Assembly (NCBI RefSeq): GCF_002218045.2
Contig: NZ_AP018686.1
Location: forward strand, 868,001-932,000
DNA length: 64,000 nt
Direction of reading: 5' to 3'
Origin: Vibrio rumoiensis
GTDB taxonomy: Bacteria > Pseudomonadota > Gammaproteobacteria > Enterobacterales > Vibrionaceae
Shown here: positions 8,858-17,790 of the stretch, piece after piece
Layout of the letters: each line of letters opens with the position of its first letter
How positions within the stretch are numbered: the first letter of the stretch is position 1
Notes under the pieces: generated by a model
Told to the model about the DNA's origin: nothing
Databases searched by the model: none
What the model saw: only the letters and a program-made list of their open reading frames with translations
Position numbers and translations under genes: made by a program

Positions 8858-10306
8858 CTATTTAATCTTCATCATTAAATTCATCACTTTTATCGCGAAT
8901 TTCCCATAAGGTGGCGCCATAAATTTCATGCTGGAAAAACTGGCTTGGTAGAAAACAGGACGTAATTTTGAAAAGGTCAAAAATCCTTCATAACCGTGAT
9001 AATGACCCATTCCGCTGCCCCCAATTCCACCGAATGGCAAATCGTGTTGAGCAACATGGAATAACGCATCGTTCACCGACACCCCACCCGACAGAACCGA
9101 TTGAATATAACGATCCACCAATACTTTATCGTTGCTAAATGGATAAAAGGCTAATGGACGATCACGCTGAATAATGTAGTCAATGACTTCTTCCGGCTGT
9201 TGATAGGTTTTCACCATTAAAATGGGGCCAAACGTCTCCCTTTGCGAAATAATCATGTCGTCAGTGGTATCGAGGATAAAGGTCACTGGAAATTTACGAG
9301 TAACGGGATCCGCAGGTTGATGGCTTAAATTAACAACGGTTGCCCCTTTATTTTTGGCATCTTCAACCGTATCGATTAGGCGCTGGAAGGCCGTGTTATC
9401 AATAATCGAGGTGTAATCTTTATGCTGAATATCAGGACAATGTTTGGCAACCCATTGCTCAGAAGTTTTAATGAATTCTTCACGTTGTGATTGGTGAACA
9501 AACGTATAATCGACATTGGTGCAAATCTGGCCTGCGTTGAATTGTTTTACGAACATAATTCGCTCAACGGCTTTCTTCATTGGGTAATTTGGATCTATCA
9601 CCGCGGGCGATTTTCCTCCTAGTTCTAATGTCACAGGAGTTAAGTTTTCCGCACAAGCAGCCATCACTTTGCGACCTGTTGCCCCAGATCCCGTAAACAT
9701 TAAATGATCAAAAGGCAGCTTCGAAAATTCAATGCCGACCGTGCCCGTTTCAATGAAAAACTGTAGCTTTTCTGGTTTAAAGTATTTGGGCGTCAACTCT
9801 TGTAATAGCTTGGTTAAATAAATCGAGTTTTCCGACATTTTCACCATGGCGCGGTTACCGGCAGCAAACGCAGCAGATAAACCCGAAAAGCTAAGATTAA
9901 TTGGAAAGTTCCAAGGAACAATAAAACCCACGACCCCAACCGCTTGCGGAATAACTCTATTTTTCGCGCCCAAATACACCGTATGATCGACTTTGCGTTT
10001 TTGAACTTTCATCCACTTTTTGAGGTGTTTGATCGTCGATGAAATATCATCCGCAACCGTAATCACTTCCGCAAATAACGTTTCATGATGAGAGCGATTT
10101 CCGTAGTCTTTATTGATTGCCTCAGAAATCGCTTCTCGATTATCCATTAAAAGACTTTTTAAGCGTTGTAAGTGAGCTTTACGTTCTTGATAGCTTTCCT
10201 GCCCATGTTGATTAAACGCTTGCTTCTGAAGACTTAACGCTTCTTGCAACATGACACGGTTCTCGGTTGGGCTTTCATCTAAAAACGGTTCTTCGGTGTG
10301 GTTCAT
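8858..10306 (-). CDS. Coniferyl aldehyde dehydrogenase-type NAD(P) aldehyde dehydrogenase
   Basis: A 482-residue ALDH superfamily enzyme with PWNFP (residues 131-135), the catalytic Glu in LELGGKSP (E228) and the catalytic Cys in FNAGQICTN (C262). The short N-terminus and the hydrophobic C-terminal tail resemble coniferyl aldehyde dehydrogenases and membrane-associated fatty aldehyde dehydrogenases. It is the first gene of a leftward operon with the GMC oxidoreductase, divergent from an AraC regulator. The substrate class (aromatic or long-chain aldehyde) is inferred from family and neighbours only. Confidence 0.82.
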   Translation of the reverse strand: MNHTEEPFLDESPTENRVMLQEALSLQKQAFNQHGQESYQERKAHLQRLKSLLMDNREAISEAINKDYGNRSHHETLFAEVITVADDISSTIKHLKKWMKVQKRKVDHTVYLGAKNRVIPQAVGVVGFIVPWNFPINLSFSGLSAAFAAGNRAMVKMSENSIYLTKLLQELTPKYFKPEKLQFFIETGTVGIEFSKLPFDHLMFTGSGATGRKVMAACAENLTPVTLELGGKSPAVIDPNYPMKKAVERIMFVKQFNAGQICTNVDYTFVHQSQREEFIKTSEQWVAKHCPDIQHKDYTSIIDNTAFQRLIDTVEDAKNKGATVVNLSHQPADPVTRKFPVTFILDTTDDMIISQRETFGPILMVKTYQQPEEVIDYIIQRDRPLAFYPFSNDKVLVDRYIQSVLSGGVSVNDALFHVAQHDLPFGGIGGSGMGHYHGYEGFLTFSKLRPVFYQASFSSMKFMAPPYGKFAIKVMNLMMKIK

Positions 10307-10397
10307 ATTACGTTACCCCAATGCTGGTTTAGCTCGACGACATTGCTTTAAATTCGTCAGTATGTGATTCAGTCTATATTAAGATTTCATGAAGAAT

Positions 10398-10437
10398 TTG
10401 ACTTTTTAAGACACAAGCTTGACTATTTGAGACACAA
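10398..10437. promoter_or_regulatory. Tandem direct-repeat operator, probably for the adjacent AraC regulator
   Basis: Two 19-bp direct repeats, TTGACTTTTTAAGACACAA at 10398-10416 and TTGACTATTTGAGACACAA at 10419-10437. They differ at two positions and are offset by exactly 21 bp, two helical turns. Tandem same-orientation sites two turns apart are the classic arrangement for AraC/XylS activators. The site lies between the divergent aldehyde dehydrogenase and AraC genes. The binding protein is inferred. Confidence 0.7.
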
Positions 10438-10491
10438 AAGGCCAATAAGTAGAATTTGATCACATTGATTTAACATCAAAGGGGGAAAGAC

Positions 10492-11499
10492 ATGACTTGT
10501 TTTATTCGAGCCGCTTGTTTAGAAGGCTATGAAGAGATTGTGAGAAGTTATGGCGAGAACCCAACATTACTACTAAAAAAGGCTGGTGTGATCCAAAGCC
10601 AATTAAGAGATCCAGATACGTTTATTTACTATGAACATTTTTTACAAGCATTAGAGCTTGCGAAAATTGAATGTAATAACGATGTGTTTGGCTTAGAGCT
10701 AGGATTAAAACAAAGCGTCCACAATTTGGGGATGATGAAAAACTATATGTATCGACAAGGCTCGATACTACAAGCACTAGGCTCTTTAAATAAATATATT
10801 CACCTCTACGCAGAGGGGTTCTCCTTAACGATCACTCCAACCGGAAATCACTATAAAGTTGAGTTTAATCACCTTCATCAAGAATACTTTACCGCTCAAA
10901 AAGCGCAGTTTACGTTAGCCGCTTGTTTTAACATTTTCACAGAGCTACTCGGCTACCAAACGGCAGTACATAAAATGAGTTTTAAGCAGCCTATTCCTCA
11001 CCAAGATACACGTTATTTTGAAGAGCGATTTGGTTGTTCGATGATGTTTAATGCAGAACAAGATGCCATTTACTTACCGAAAACGTTGGTGATGCAAAAG
11101 CCCGCAGTACCTAACGATGAAAAAAATCTAACATTTTCAAATGAAAAACTCAGTCAATCAAAGCCTAGTGTTAACGCAACGGAATTTATCTATCAAACGA
11201 TCAAATCATTACTGGCAACAGGTGAATGTAATAAGAATAATATTGCGCTTTGCATGGGAATCCACCCTAAGAAATTACAGCGCTTATTAACCGAAAAGAA
11301 CACCAGCTATCGAGAAATCATCGAGCAAGTCAGGCAAGAAGAAGCCATTAAGCTGTTGCAGCAACCGCAGTTATCTCTGACGATGATCGCTTTAAAACTT
11401 GGCTATAGTGAACTGGCGGTGTTTAGTCGTAATTTCAAAGCTTGGTTTCAGCAAACCCCTAGTCAATGGCGTGATAAAAACGTAATGGCAGTGGCTTAG
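10492..11499 (+). CDS. AraC/XylS-family transcriptional regulator
   Basis: A 335-residue regulator with an N-terminal arabinose-binding-like sensor domain (about residues 15-200, including QSVHNLGMMKNYMY) and a C-terminal double helix-turn-helix, with ALCMGIHPKKLQRLL as the first and ALKLGYSELAVFSRNFKAWF as the second, ending TPSQWR. This architecture is that of the OruR/ArgR-like AraC subgroup. GGGGGAAAG precedes the ATG. It is divergent from the aldehyde dehydrogenase/GMC operon, and a tandem direct repeat upstream is a likely binding site, so it probably activates that operon in response to its substrate. Confidence 0.87.
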   Translation: MTCFIRAACLEGYEEIVRSYGENPTLLLKKAGVIQSQLRDPDTFIYYEHFLQALELAKIECNNDVFGLELGLKQSVHNLGMMKNYMYRQGSILQALGSLNKYIHLYAEGFSLTITPTGNHYKVEFNHLHQEYFTAQKAQFTLAACFNIFTELLGYQTAVHKMSFKQPIPHQDTRYFEERFGCSMMFNAEQDAIYLPKTLVMQKPAVPNDEKNLTFSNEKLSQSKPSVNATEFIYQTIKSLLATGECNKNNIALCMGIHPKKLQRLLTEKNTSYREIIEQVRQEEAIKLLQQPQLSLTMIALKLGYSELAVFSRNFKAWFQQTPSQWRDKNVMAVA

Positions 11500-11507
11500 A
11501 GCGTACC

Positions 11508-11930
11508 TTACGGTTGCCACTTCGCTTTCATCTTAGCAATGGTGCTCGGCTCTATATCGTGGATGCTACCGTAATCATTACGGCACACTTGCACCTGCAA
11601 TTCAACTTGGCAGCGTTTGGCGATCGCTTTATAGGCTTTCATTTCCCAATGTTGAACAAAGGTATTCGAGACAATCACCGAGTGACCTTGTTGTAAATAG
11701 TGTTCGGTTTTCTGTTGGCACCATTGATGAGCTTGTTCTAATTTCATTGGATTAAAACGATACTGCCCATCGGCTTCAATAAAATACATATCGGTTTCTA
11801 AATGTATTGAACCTTGCTGCTGCGATAATTGCTTAGCTAATGTCGATTTCCCCGAGCCCGGTAAACCTCGAATAAGCATTAAGGTTTGAGTGTTCTTTGA
11901 TTCTGACAATAGATTAATCCCAACCTTCAA
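11508..11930 (-). CDS. P-loop AAA-type ATPase / zeta-like small kinase
   Basis: A 140-residue protein if the TTG at 11928-11930 is used, or 123 residues from the ATG at 11877-11879 (MLIRGLPGSGKSTLA). Its Walker A motif is GLPGSGKST, followed by ETDMYF and VSNTFVQHWEM, the pattern of small kinases of the zeta-toxin/ATP-binding family common in proteobacteria. The TTG start overlaps the end of the upstream acetyltransferase gene by 17 bp, which suggests coupling. The substrate is unknown. No antitoxin partner is seen, so a metabolic or RNA-repair kinase is as plausible as a toxin. Confidence 0.7.
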   Translation of the reverse strand: MKVGINLLSESKNTQTLMLIRGLPGSGKSTLAKQLSQQQGSIHLETDMYFIEADGQYRFNPMKLEQAHQWCQQKTEHYLQQGHSVIVSNTFVQHWEMKAYKAIAKRCQVELQVQVCRNDYGSIHDIEPSTIAKMKAKWQP

Positions 11931-12528
11931 GTTGATACTTTTCGATTAACGCATCAACATCTTCTTGTGTCGGCATTGTGCCATGATCGATGGTTTTAAT
12001 CACTCGGCATGGGTTACCGACCGCAATCACGTTATCAGGAATATCTTTGGTGACCACACTGCCGGCGCCAATCACGCTGTTATGACCAATCGTCACGCCA
12101 CCTAAAACAATCACCCCCGCACCTAGCCAAACACAATCGCCAATGGTGATTGGATCGCCGCAAGCAAACGGCTCAATACGCTCACGTAAAATGATGGGAT
12201 GACTTGCCGCGCAAAGCTGCACGTTCGGCGCTATCAACACATAATCACCAATCGTGACGGGCGCAATATCGAGAACCGTTAAGCCATAATTAATAAAGCC
12301 GCCTTTGCCTATGGTAAAGTTTTGTCCCATATCACATAAAAATGGCGGCTCAATATGAGTACCTTGGTAGTTATTCAAAATCTTACCAAGTAATTCTTTT
12401 CTCAGTGCCGACTCTCTTGGGCGAGAATGATTAAAATCATAAAGCCATTCTTTACATTGCATTTGTTGCTCAATCAATTCACTATCAATTAAGGTTTTGA
12501 CTGAAAAATCATTTAAGGTTTTGGACAT
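11914..12528 (-). CDS. Sugar O-acetyltransferase (LacA/Maa family, left-handed beta-helix)
   Basis: A 204-residue protein with the N-terminal maltose/galactoside acetyltransferase domain (CKEWLYDFNHSRPRE) and C-terminal hexapeptide repeats, including the catalytic-His region CAASHPI and the typical GAGSVVTKDIPDNVIAVGNPCR end. It transfers acetyl from acetyl-CoA to a sugar hydroxyl. The family length (~185-205) is normal. It is divergent from the SDR gene. Confidence 0.87.
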   Translation of the reverse strand: MSKTLNDFSVKTLIDSELIEQQMQCKEWLYDFNHSRPRESALRKELLGKILNNYQGTHIEPPFLCDMGQNFTIGKGGFINYGLTVLDIAPVTIGDYVLIAPNVQLCAASHPIILRERIEPFACGDPITIGDCVWLGAGVIVLGGVTIGHNSVIGAGSVVTKDIPDNVIAVGNPCRVIKTIDHGTMPTQEDVDALIEKYQLEGWD

Positions 12529-12575
12529 ACAGGCCTCTTGTAAATAATCAACCTCAACTTGGATGAAAATACTAT

Positions 12576-13433
12576 ATGGATCAACAACAAATCACCATTT
12601 GCGGCTGCGGCTGGCTTGGATTAGAACTTGCCAAATCTTTAGTGAAACAAAACTACACCGTTTATGGCACCAAGCAATCAACGATCGACGCACAAGCGTT
12701 AGCGACCTTTGGTATTCAAGGTATTCCTTTAACTTTACCCATCGATTTCGAGCCATTAGACACTGAACAACAACGTACACTGCAGCGTGCTTTCGCGGCC
12801 GATTTGCTAGTGATTAATGTGCCGCCGGGTCGTTACCCAAATAGTGCCGAAGATTTCAAACAAAAAATACAGAGTCTATCGCATCTTGCAAAACAAGCAG
12901 GTTGTAAAAAGGTGTTATTTATCAGCACGACAGGGGTTTATGCCGATTGTCAGGGTGAAATCACAGAAAGCACCCCTACCGCTCCCAATAACGAATCTGG
13001 GCATGCTCATGTGTGGTTGGAGAATTGGTTAAGAGAGGAATGGCAAGATAACTTAGTTGTTTTGCGTTTATCAGGTTTAATCGGGCCAGATCGTCATCCA
13101 GCTAAACATATTGTCAAACGCTATCAATCGACTGAAGAGCCTTTGGAAAATGGCTTAACGCCGGTTAACCTGATCCACCAGCATGATATTATCACCGCAA
13201 TTTCTCACATGCTGACCCAATGGCCTGAGCAAAAAATATTGCACTTATCTGCGCACACACACCCAACTCGTGCCGAATATTACCAAACCATGGCCAAACA
13301 CTTAGGTTTAACCATTCCTCAGTTTGTCGAAAACGGCGAGCACAATAAATGGATTAATGCGCAAGCCAGTTGCCAAGCATTAAACCTTACTTTGAAATAT
13401 GATGATTTAATGAAGTTTAAGCCCTATCAATAA
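12576..13433 (+). CDS. YeeZ-like NAD(P)-binding SDR-family protein
   Basis: A 285-residue Rossmann protein that opens with ITICGCGWLGLELAKSL, the GxGxxG dinucleotide-binding loop, and continues with LFISTTGVYADCQGEITE, the extended-SDR Ser/Tyr region. Family members such as E. coli YeeZ are annotated as putative NAD-dependent epimerase/dehydratases without a defined substrate. The gene ends directly against the convergent HPP-CBS gene (stop codons abut at 13433/13434). Confidence 0.78.
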   Translation: MDQQQITICGCGWLGLELAKSLVKQNYTVYGTKQSTIDAQALATFGIQGIPLTLPIDFEPLDTEQQRTLQRAFAADLLVINVPPGRYPNSAEDFKQKIQSLSHLAKQAGCKKVLFISTTGVYADCQGEITESTPTAPNNESGHAHVWLENWLREEWQDNLVVLRLSGLIGPDRHPAKHIVKRYQSTEEPLENGLTPVNLIHQHDIITAISHMLTQWPEQKILHLSAHTHPTRAEYYQTMAKHLGLTIPQFVENGEHNKWINAQASCQALNLTLKYDDLMKFKPYQ

Positions 13434-14639
13434 CTAAGCCTTTTGATTCACTGAATACAACGCGCCAATAAGATCAGATTGGGTAATGATGCCGCACAGC
13501 TTTTGTTCGGCATCCAAGACGGGAATATGATGCAAGCCAATATCCGAAAGTAATGGTACTAACGCCACAATATGATCGGTATCTTTCACCGCGATCACAT
13601 CCGTCACCATCAAATCTTTTACCTTATTATTCACTTCTTTCCGATGCTTACGTTTTACCAACATACGATTCAAGTGTTTCAATAACCCTGCGTAGCTTGG
13701 TACAGACAAGTTCTTCAAAAAGTCGACACTAGAGATCACACCAAGTAATTCACGTTCTTCATTGACTACCGGCAGCATGCTGATTTTATGTTTATGCAGG
13801 ATCTTCCACGCCATTCCAAGCGGCATATCGGCAGACGCCGTGATCACATCGGAAGACATAATATCGCGGCTTAAAATCTCGCCACTGCGACGTTGATAAG
13901 CCAGTTTCTGTGCTTGCTGATAAATCGATTCTAATTCTTCTTGGCTGACCGCTAATACACTGTCAAAACTGTTAATCGCTTGCATTAAATCTTCCGATTG
14001 CAAGCCTAAGCGCTTCAACGGAGTTTGGTTTTGGTGCAAATGCACAGGATCATAATTCGGCTGAGGTGGTAGCCAACGCCTTTTCATGATCAGACGATTC
14101 AATACCTGACTGGCAATAAAAAACACCACGATATTGATCATAATCGGGTAAAGGAACTGTAAATGAAGATCGCTATGTTGAACCGCAAGTACCGGTACTA
14201 AGGCGGTGGCCGCTGCGGGTGGGTGCATACATTCTAAAATGTACATCACCATCAGCACACAAGCCGTTGTGGTCGCGGCCAACAAGGCTAAATCTGAAAT
14301 GAAAAACGTCAAAGCAAAGCCTATCACCGCCGATATGGAGTGTCCCACCAAAAACGGCCAAGGTTTGGCTAATGGGCTACTTGGCAGAGCAAATAAAATA
14401 ACCGATGACGCCCCCATTGAGCCAAGCAACACCAACATGGCATCTTGGTCTTGAATATGTTGGCTCACTAACACCACAATAAAAATGGCAAGAAAAGCCG
14501 TCAATGCGACTTTGATCCTTTCGGTTAGAGGAATGGTTGAAATTGCCTGGCTACTCGTATGATTAATACCAAGCTGAAGCAACAAACGAGAAAAGGCCTT
14601 TTGAATGTGCGATGAAAATTGCTGAACGAGAGACTGCAT
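13434..14639 (-). CDS. HPP-domain membrane protein with tandem CBS domains
   Basis: A 401-residue protein. The N-terminal half has an HPP domain with about four membrane segments (residues ~45-195, with LGSMGASSVILFALPSSPLA and the motif HPPAAATALVPVL). The C-terminal half carries two CBS domains (~265-320 and ~345-400, each ending in a G-V-I-S/T-x-x-D motif). HPP proteins are putative anion transporters (nitrite transport has been shown in cyanobacteria and plants); CBS pairs bind adenine nucleotides. The cargo is unknown here. Confidence 0.82.
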   Translation of the reverse strand: MQSLVQQFSSHIQKAFSRLLLQLGINHTSSQAISTIPLTERIKVALTAFLAIFIVVLVSQHIQDQDAMLVLLGSMGASSVILFALPSSPLAKPWPFLVGHSISAVIGFALTFFISDLALLAATTTACVLMVMYILECMHPPAAATALVPVLAVQHSDLHLQFLYPIMINIVVFFIASQVLNRLIMKRRWLPPQPNYDPVHLHQNQTPLKRLGLQSEDLMQAINSFDSVLAVSQEELESIYQQAQKLAYQRRSGEILSRDIMSSDVITASADMPLGMAWKILHKHKISMLPVVNEERELLGVISSVDFLKNLSVPSYAGLLKHLNRMLVKRKHRKEVNNKVKDLMVTDVIAVKDTDHIVALVPLLSDIGLHHIPVLDAEQKLCGIITQSDLIGALYSVNQKA

Positions 14640-14732
14640 TGAGAATGTATCAATTTATGAATGAGGCCCTATCATAAACAATTGAGTAACATATCAGCAA
14701 CAAGGATATACAAAAAACATCCACTCTAGCCC

Positions 14733-15263
14733 CTATAAACGGGTTTTTGCATAAATCAAAGTATGATCTAATTCCCTAGATGGCAAACGCCGCGCATACC
14801 GCAATGTCCCTTCTAACTGATAACCACACCGCTCAGCCACAGCTTGGCTTTTCGTATTAGTGCCTGCCGTTCTAATCTCCACTCGCTGTGCTTTTAAATC
14901 CTGAAATGCGTATGTTTCCAAAGCTTGAACGGCTTCCGTTATATAGCCCAACCCAACACAAGAACGACGTAGCCAATAACCAATTTCAAAATAAGGCACC
15001 TCTTTATCTCGAATGAGCAGCCCTATCATGCCGACCAATTTACCTGATTGTTTATCCAACAAGGAATAACGTAATTCATTTTCAAAATTATCGAAATTCA
15101 CCATAGCTTGTTGAGTTGCTTCTATCGATTGTTGTTCGGTTAACGCAAAAGGCACCCAATCAAGAAACTGACTTAATTCAGCCTGACTTTCTATGATAGC
15201 CTCTAGCATCGCCGGTTGATTCGCTAAACATGGTGGAGCGAGGTATAAACGGTCGGTTTCCAT
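14733..15263 (-). CDS. GNAT-family N-acetyltransferase (RimJ/RimL-like)
   Basis: A 176-residue acetyltransferase when started at the ATG of METDRLYLAPP (15261-15263), which is preceded by GAAGGA about 10 bases upstream. The frame can be extended to an ATG at 15302 without a clear ribosome site. Motif A appears as EIGYWLRRSCVGLGYITEAVQAL and the C-terminal NTKSQAVAERCGYQLEGTLR segment is that of RimJ/RimL ribosomal-protein acetyltransferases. The acceptor is unknown. Confidence 0.82.
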   Translation of the reverse strand: METDRLYLAPPCLANQPAMLEAIIESQAELSQFLDWVPFALTEQQSIEATQQAMVNFDNFENELRYSLLDKQSGKLVGMIGLLIRDKEVPYFEIGYWLRRSCVGLGYITEAVQALETYAFQDLKAQRVEIRTAGTNTKSQAVAERCGYQLEGTLRYARRLPSRELDHTLIYAKTRL

Positions 15264-15480
15264 ACCAATGTCATCCTTCGTTTTGATGTAGATTGATATC
15301 ATCTTCGTTTGATTTAATGCCGGATAATTGCGAGCTTCCTAAGCATAAATAAAATACCGTTCAGGAAGATAATGCAGATTTTTGAATAAACGGACCATAT
15401 CAAACGCTAATCAGTTTATAAAGACAATATGACAAAACTACGCCTGCTAACGGGCTTTTCGGCTTCCTTTAAAACCGTAC

Positions 15481-16425
15481 CTACCCAACAAACCATTCCG
15501 CGTTGGGGTCATTATCAAGTACCCATTGCGGGTTTTGTCTTGCTTCAAAATACAACTGCAAACCGTAGTAATTAAGGTAGCATTGCGGGCCGCCAAGGTG
15601 AGCAAAAGCATCAAAAAAAGCATCTTCTTGTTGGCATAATACCGGTAATGTCGTGATCTCGTTTTTAAGTGCCCATTGAATCGATTCGGTCGTCGCAATT
15701 CCATCACCGACCAGTACTTCTTCAATTCGAGAATAATCACCGGCAAAACGGGCTTGCCTATCGATCTCTTGTTGGTCTTCAAGTTGTTGGCGAACTTCAT
15801 CGAGTATTTTGTCACGTTGATAGCCAATAATCGCTTTGTTGAGCTTAGCGATTTTCACCGCATAATCGATCTTTTCCGGCCCAAGTAAATCAACTAAGCT
15901 TGGCAATAACTCTTTATCCAAACGCAATGATTTGATCAGGTGATCGATGCAGGTATTGAGCGACATATAACGCACACCATCAAACTCAAAGCCGTAAGTT
16001 TCATCCTCACCTTCTACTGGAATGCTATCAATCGCGACCTTCCAGCCTTGATAAGAAAGTCGATCTCGAGCGATTTCATACATTTTCCAAGCACTTTCGC
16101 CAAAGCCGCCCAATAAAGCACCTGAAAATTCAGATTCTTGCAGTTCTTGTTCGGTCCAATTTTGGCCAATGGCAAGGTGATCAGAATACTTATCCATCAG
16201 AGAACGCTTCACATAATCTCGAACCGCCCAAATGGAAGATACATCACTGGCGACTCGAACTGCCGCGCATTCATCACACGCCGGAATGCTCATTGGAGCG
16301 TGTGCTAAGAAGTGAATATTTTTAGGATTTCTGGGTAAATCAAAAGCCTTTGCAGCTGGCTCGCCACAAAACCAACAGGTATGTCTGAAATTGAATGGAA
16401 TATCGATGTAAGTATATTGAGACAT
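15481..16425 (-). CDS. Hypothetical protein with a Cys4 zinc-ribbon-like N-terminus
   Basis: A 314-residue soluble protein I do not recognise by function. Near the N-terminus it has C17-x2-C20 (HTCWFCGEP) and C50-x2-C53 (PACDECAAV), a likely structural zinc site. The middle holds WKMYEIARDRLSYQGW and the later part is charged and helical (about 190-235). It has no signal peptide or membrane segment. It lies just upstream of nothing cotranscribed except possibly yehS on the same strand (gap about 120 bp to the yehS start at higher coordinate). Confidence 0.7.
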   Translation of the reverse strand: MSQYTYIDIPFNFRHTCWFCGEPAAKAFDLPRNPKNIHFLAHAPMSIPACDECAAVRVASDVSSIWAVRDYVKRSLMDKYSDHLAIGQNWTEQELQESEFSGALLGGFGESAWKMYEIARDRLSYQGWKVAIDSIPVEGEDETYGFEFDGVRYMSLNTCIDHLIKSLRLDKELLPSLVDLLGPEKIDYAVKIAKLNKAIIGYQRDKILDEVRQQLEDQQEIDRQARFAGDYSRIEEVLVGDGIATTESIQWALKNEITTLPVLCQQEDAFFDAFAHLGGPQCYLNYYGLQLYFEARQNPQWVLDNDPNAEWFVG

Positions 16426-16546
16426 GGGAAACCTTACTGGCTATTGATCAACTGAAACGCTAAAAGAAAAAAATAGCGCTCTAAAAACGTCAAAGGACTG
16501 AGATTATCAGCCCTTTGCTTAATATCCAAGAGAAGTGATTTAGCGA

Positions 16547-17029
16547 TTAATCTTCAAATTCCGTCGTATGTTCAGGGCGCAATTGACGCTGCACACCAAA
16601 TAAGAAATTACGTAAGATTTGATCTTTACACTCTCGGTAGTGCTTGTTTTCTGGCTTGCGGAAAAAAGCACTGAGTTCGTGCTTACTCAAATTGAAATCG
16701 ACTAATTTCAGTGTCTCTAAAATATCTTCTGCTTTCATATTAAGTGCAATACGCAGCTTCATGAAAATCATGTTATTCGTCAAACGGCTTTCAGGTTGAG
16801 GCTGCTCACCTTCGCGTTTACCACGTTTGGTATTAATGAGGCCATTAAGAAAAATCGCTAACTCTTTATCGGTGCACTTTACAAAATCCGCGTCTTCTTC
16901 TTTTTTTAACCAAGCGCTTATTTGTGAACGTGATACTTCATGATCAGCTGCTGCATAAATGGCAATCATCTCAGCATCTTTAAAATCGAAGGCGTAACGG
17001 ATACGGCGTAAAATGTCGTTATTAGTCAA
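16547..17029 (-). CDS. yehS: DUF1456 family protein YehS
   Basis: A 160-residue protein made of two similar halves, each with the pattern N(D/N)I(L/F)(R/M)K(I/L)R(Y/I)A and a following SAWLKKEED or SAFFRKPEN segment. This duplicated DUF1456 organisation and the start MTNNDILRRIRYAF match YehS of enterics. The function is unknown. No membrane or secretion signals are visible. Confidence 0.87.
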   Translation of the reverse strand: MTNNDILRRIRYAFDFKDAEMIAIYAAADHEVSRSQISAWLKKEEDADFVKCTDKELAIFLNGLINTKRGKREGEQPQPESRLTNNMIFMKLRIALNMKAEDILETLKLVDFNLSKHELSAFFRKPENKHYRECKDQILRNFLFGVQRQLRPEHTTEFED

Positions 17030-17111
17030 AATAGTTCCTAAAGTGATACTAGATAAATATACCCTACCTCATTGATTTTGCTGTTTGAGGGCAAATAAGA
17101 AGGGTATAACA

Positions 17112-17136
17112 AAGGGCTGCACACTTGGCAGCCCTT
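17112..17136. terminator. Hairpin terminator
   Basis: Inverted repeat AAGGGCTGC (17112-17120) and GCAGCCCTT (17128-17136) with a 7-base loop. It is downstream of the small secreted protein gene that ends at 17201. The U-tract on the minus strand is short (TTTGTT). Confidence 0.6.
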
Positions 17137-17200
17137 AAAGAATATCAGCACATTTTAGCAGAGTTACAGATGGTCACCTATCTATATTCTCTGCCGTGGC

Positions 17201-17611
17201 CTATTTGGCGGTTACCGTCACCATGACTAATTTACCATCAACACGAATAGGCCCATCTTCTTTCGCTCCCAGTGTGTATTCAAACACGCCAGTTTTCATG
17301 CCGCCAGCTTCACCGTGAAGCATTAACATTAACATATCTCCTGACTTTACATCCTCAGTTAAAATCGCAGTGACATCATGGTTCTCACCACTTTTCACTG
17401 GAGAATAACCAACAACAGGTCCTGGCTTCATTGCTTTATCGGTTCGATGAACCACTAACCAACCATTGGCATCCGCATGAATTTTTTTCGCTGTCACAGT
17501 GCCACCTGAAACATCTTGATCATCGCCCCAAACTTTATTATCCGCGAAGGCTAATGGGGTAACGCCAAGAAGAACCGATGCTAATCCGATACTTTGTATC
17601 AACTTTTTCAT
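17201..17611 (-). CDS. Small exported hypothetical protein (DUF7282-like)
   Basis: A 136-residue protein with a clear signal peptide (KK charge, hydrophobic core to about residue 23, cleavage expected after LAFA). The mature part is a predicted all-beta domain of about 110 residues with WLVVHRTDKAMKPGPVVGYSPV and LHGEAGGMKTGVFEYT, resembling periplasmic halocyanin-like/DUF7282 domains. It has no cysteines, so no metal or disulfide site is obvious. It is monocistronic. Confidence 0.7.
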   Translation of the reverse strand: MKKLIQSIGLASVLLGVTPLAFADNKVWGDDQDVSGGTVTAKKIHADANGWLVVHRTDKAMKPGPVVGYSPVKSGENHDVTAILTEDVKSGDMLMLMLHGEAGGMKTGVFEYTLGAKEDGPIRVDGKLVMVTVTAK

Positions 17612-17723
17612 ATTTAATTCCTTGTTTCTAACAAAAGTAAAGAAACGACGGCGGACTGTTTCTCAGTAATCAACAATTAATACGTACCGCACAAGAAATA
17701 GTTCACTTTTTATACCAATAGAA

Positions 17724-17755
17724 AAGGCTCGTTATTCTGCCAAATAACGAGCCTT
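17724..17755. terminator. Rho-independent terminator after pldA
   Basis: Perfect 13-bp inverted repeat AAGGCTCGTTATT (17724-17736) and AATAACGAGCCTT (17743-17755) with loop CTGCCA, followed on the minus strand by TTTTC. It lies 36 bp past the pldA stop. Confidence 0.82.
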
Positions 17756-17790
17756 CTTCGAAAACTTATGAATGAGCGGACTAATACGCT

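Noticed and set aside
12563..12766. Forward frame overlapping the SDR gene start
   Set aside because: Shadow of the real gene at 12576-13433, which has the Rossmann motif in frame.
15447..15827. Minus-strand frame overlapping the Cys4 hypothetical gene
   Set aside because: Alternative-frame shadow; no domain, no ribosome site.
17714..17722. ATACCAAT octamer near the pldA terminator, possible further MITE end
   Set aside because: No matching inverted partner within 300 bp and no extended similarity to the two accepted elements.
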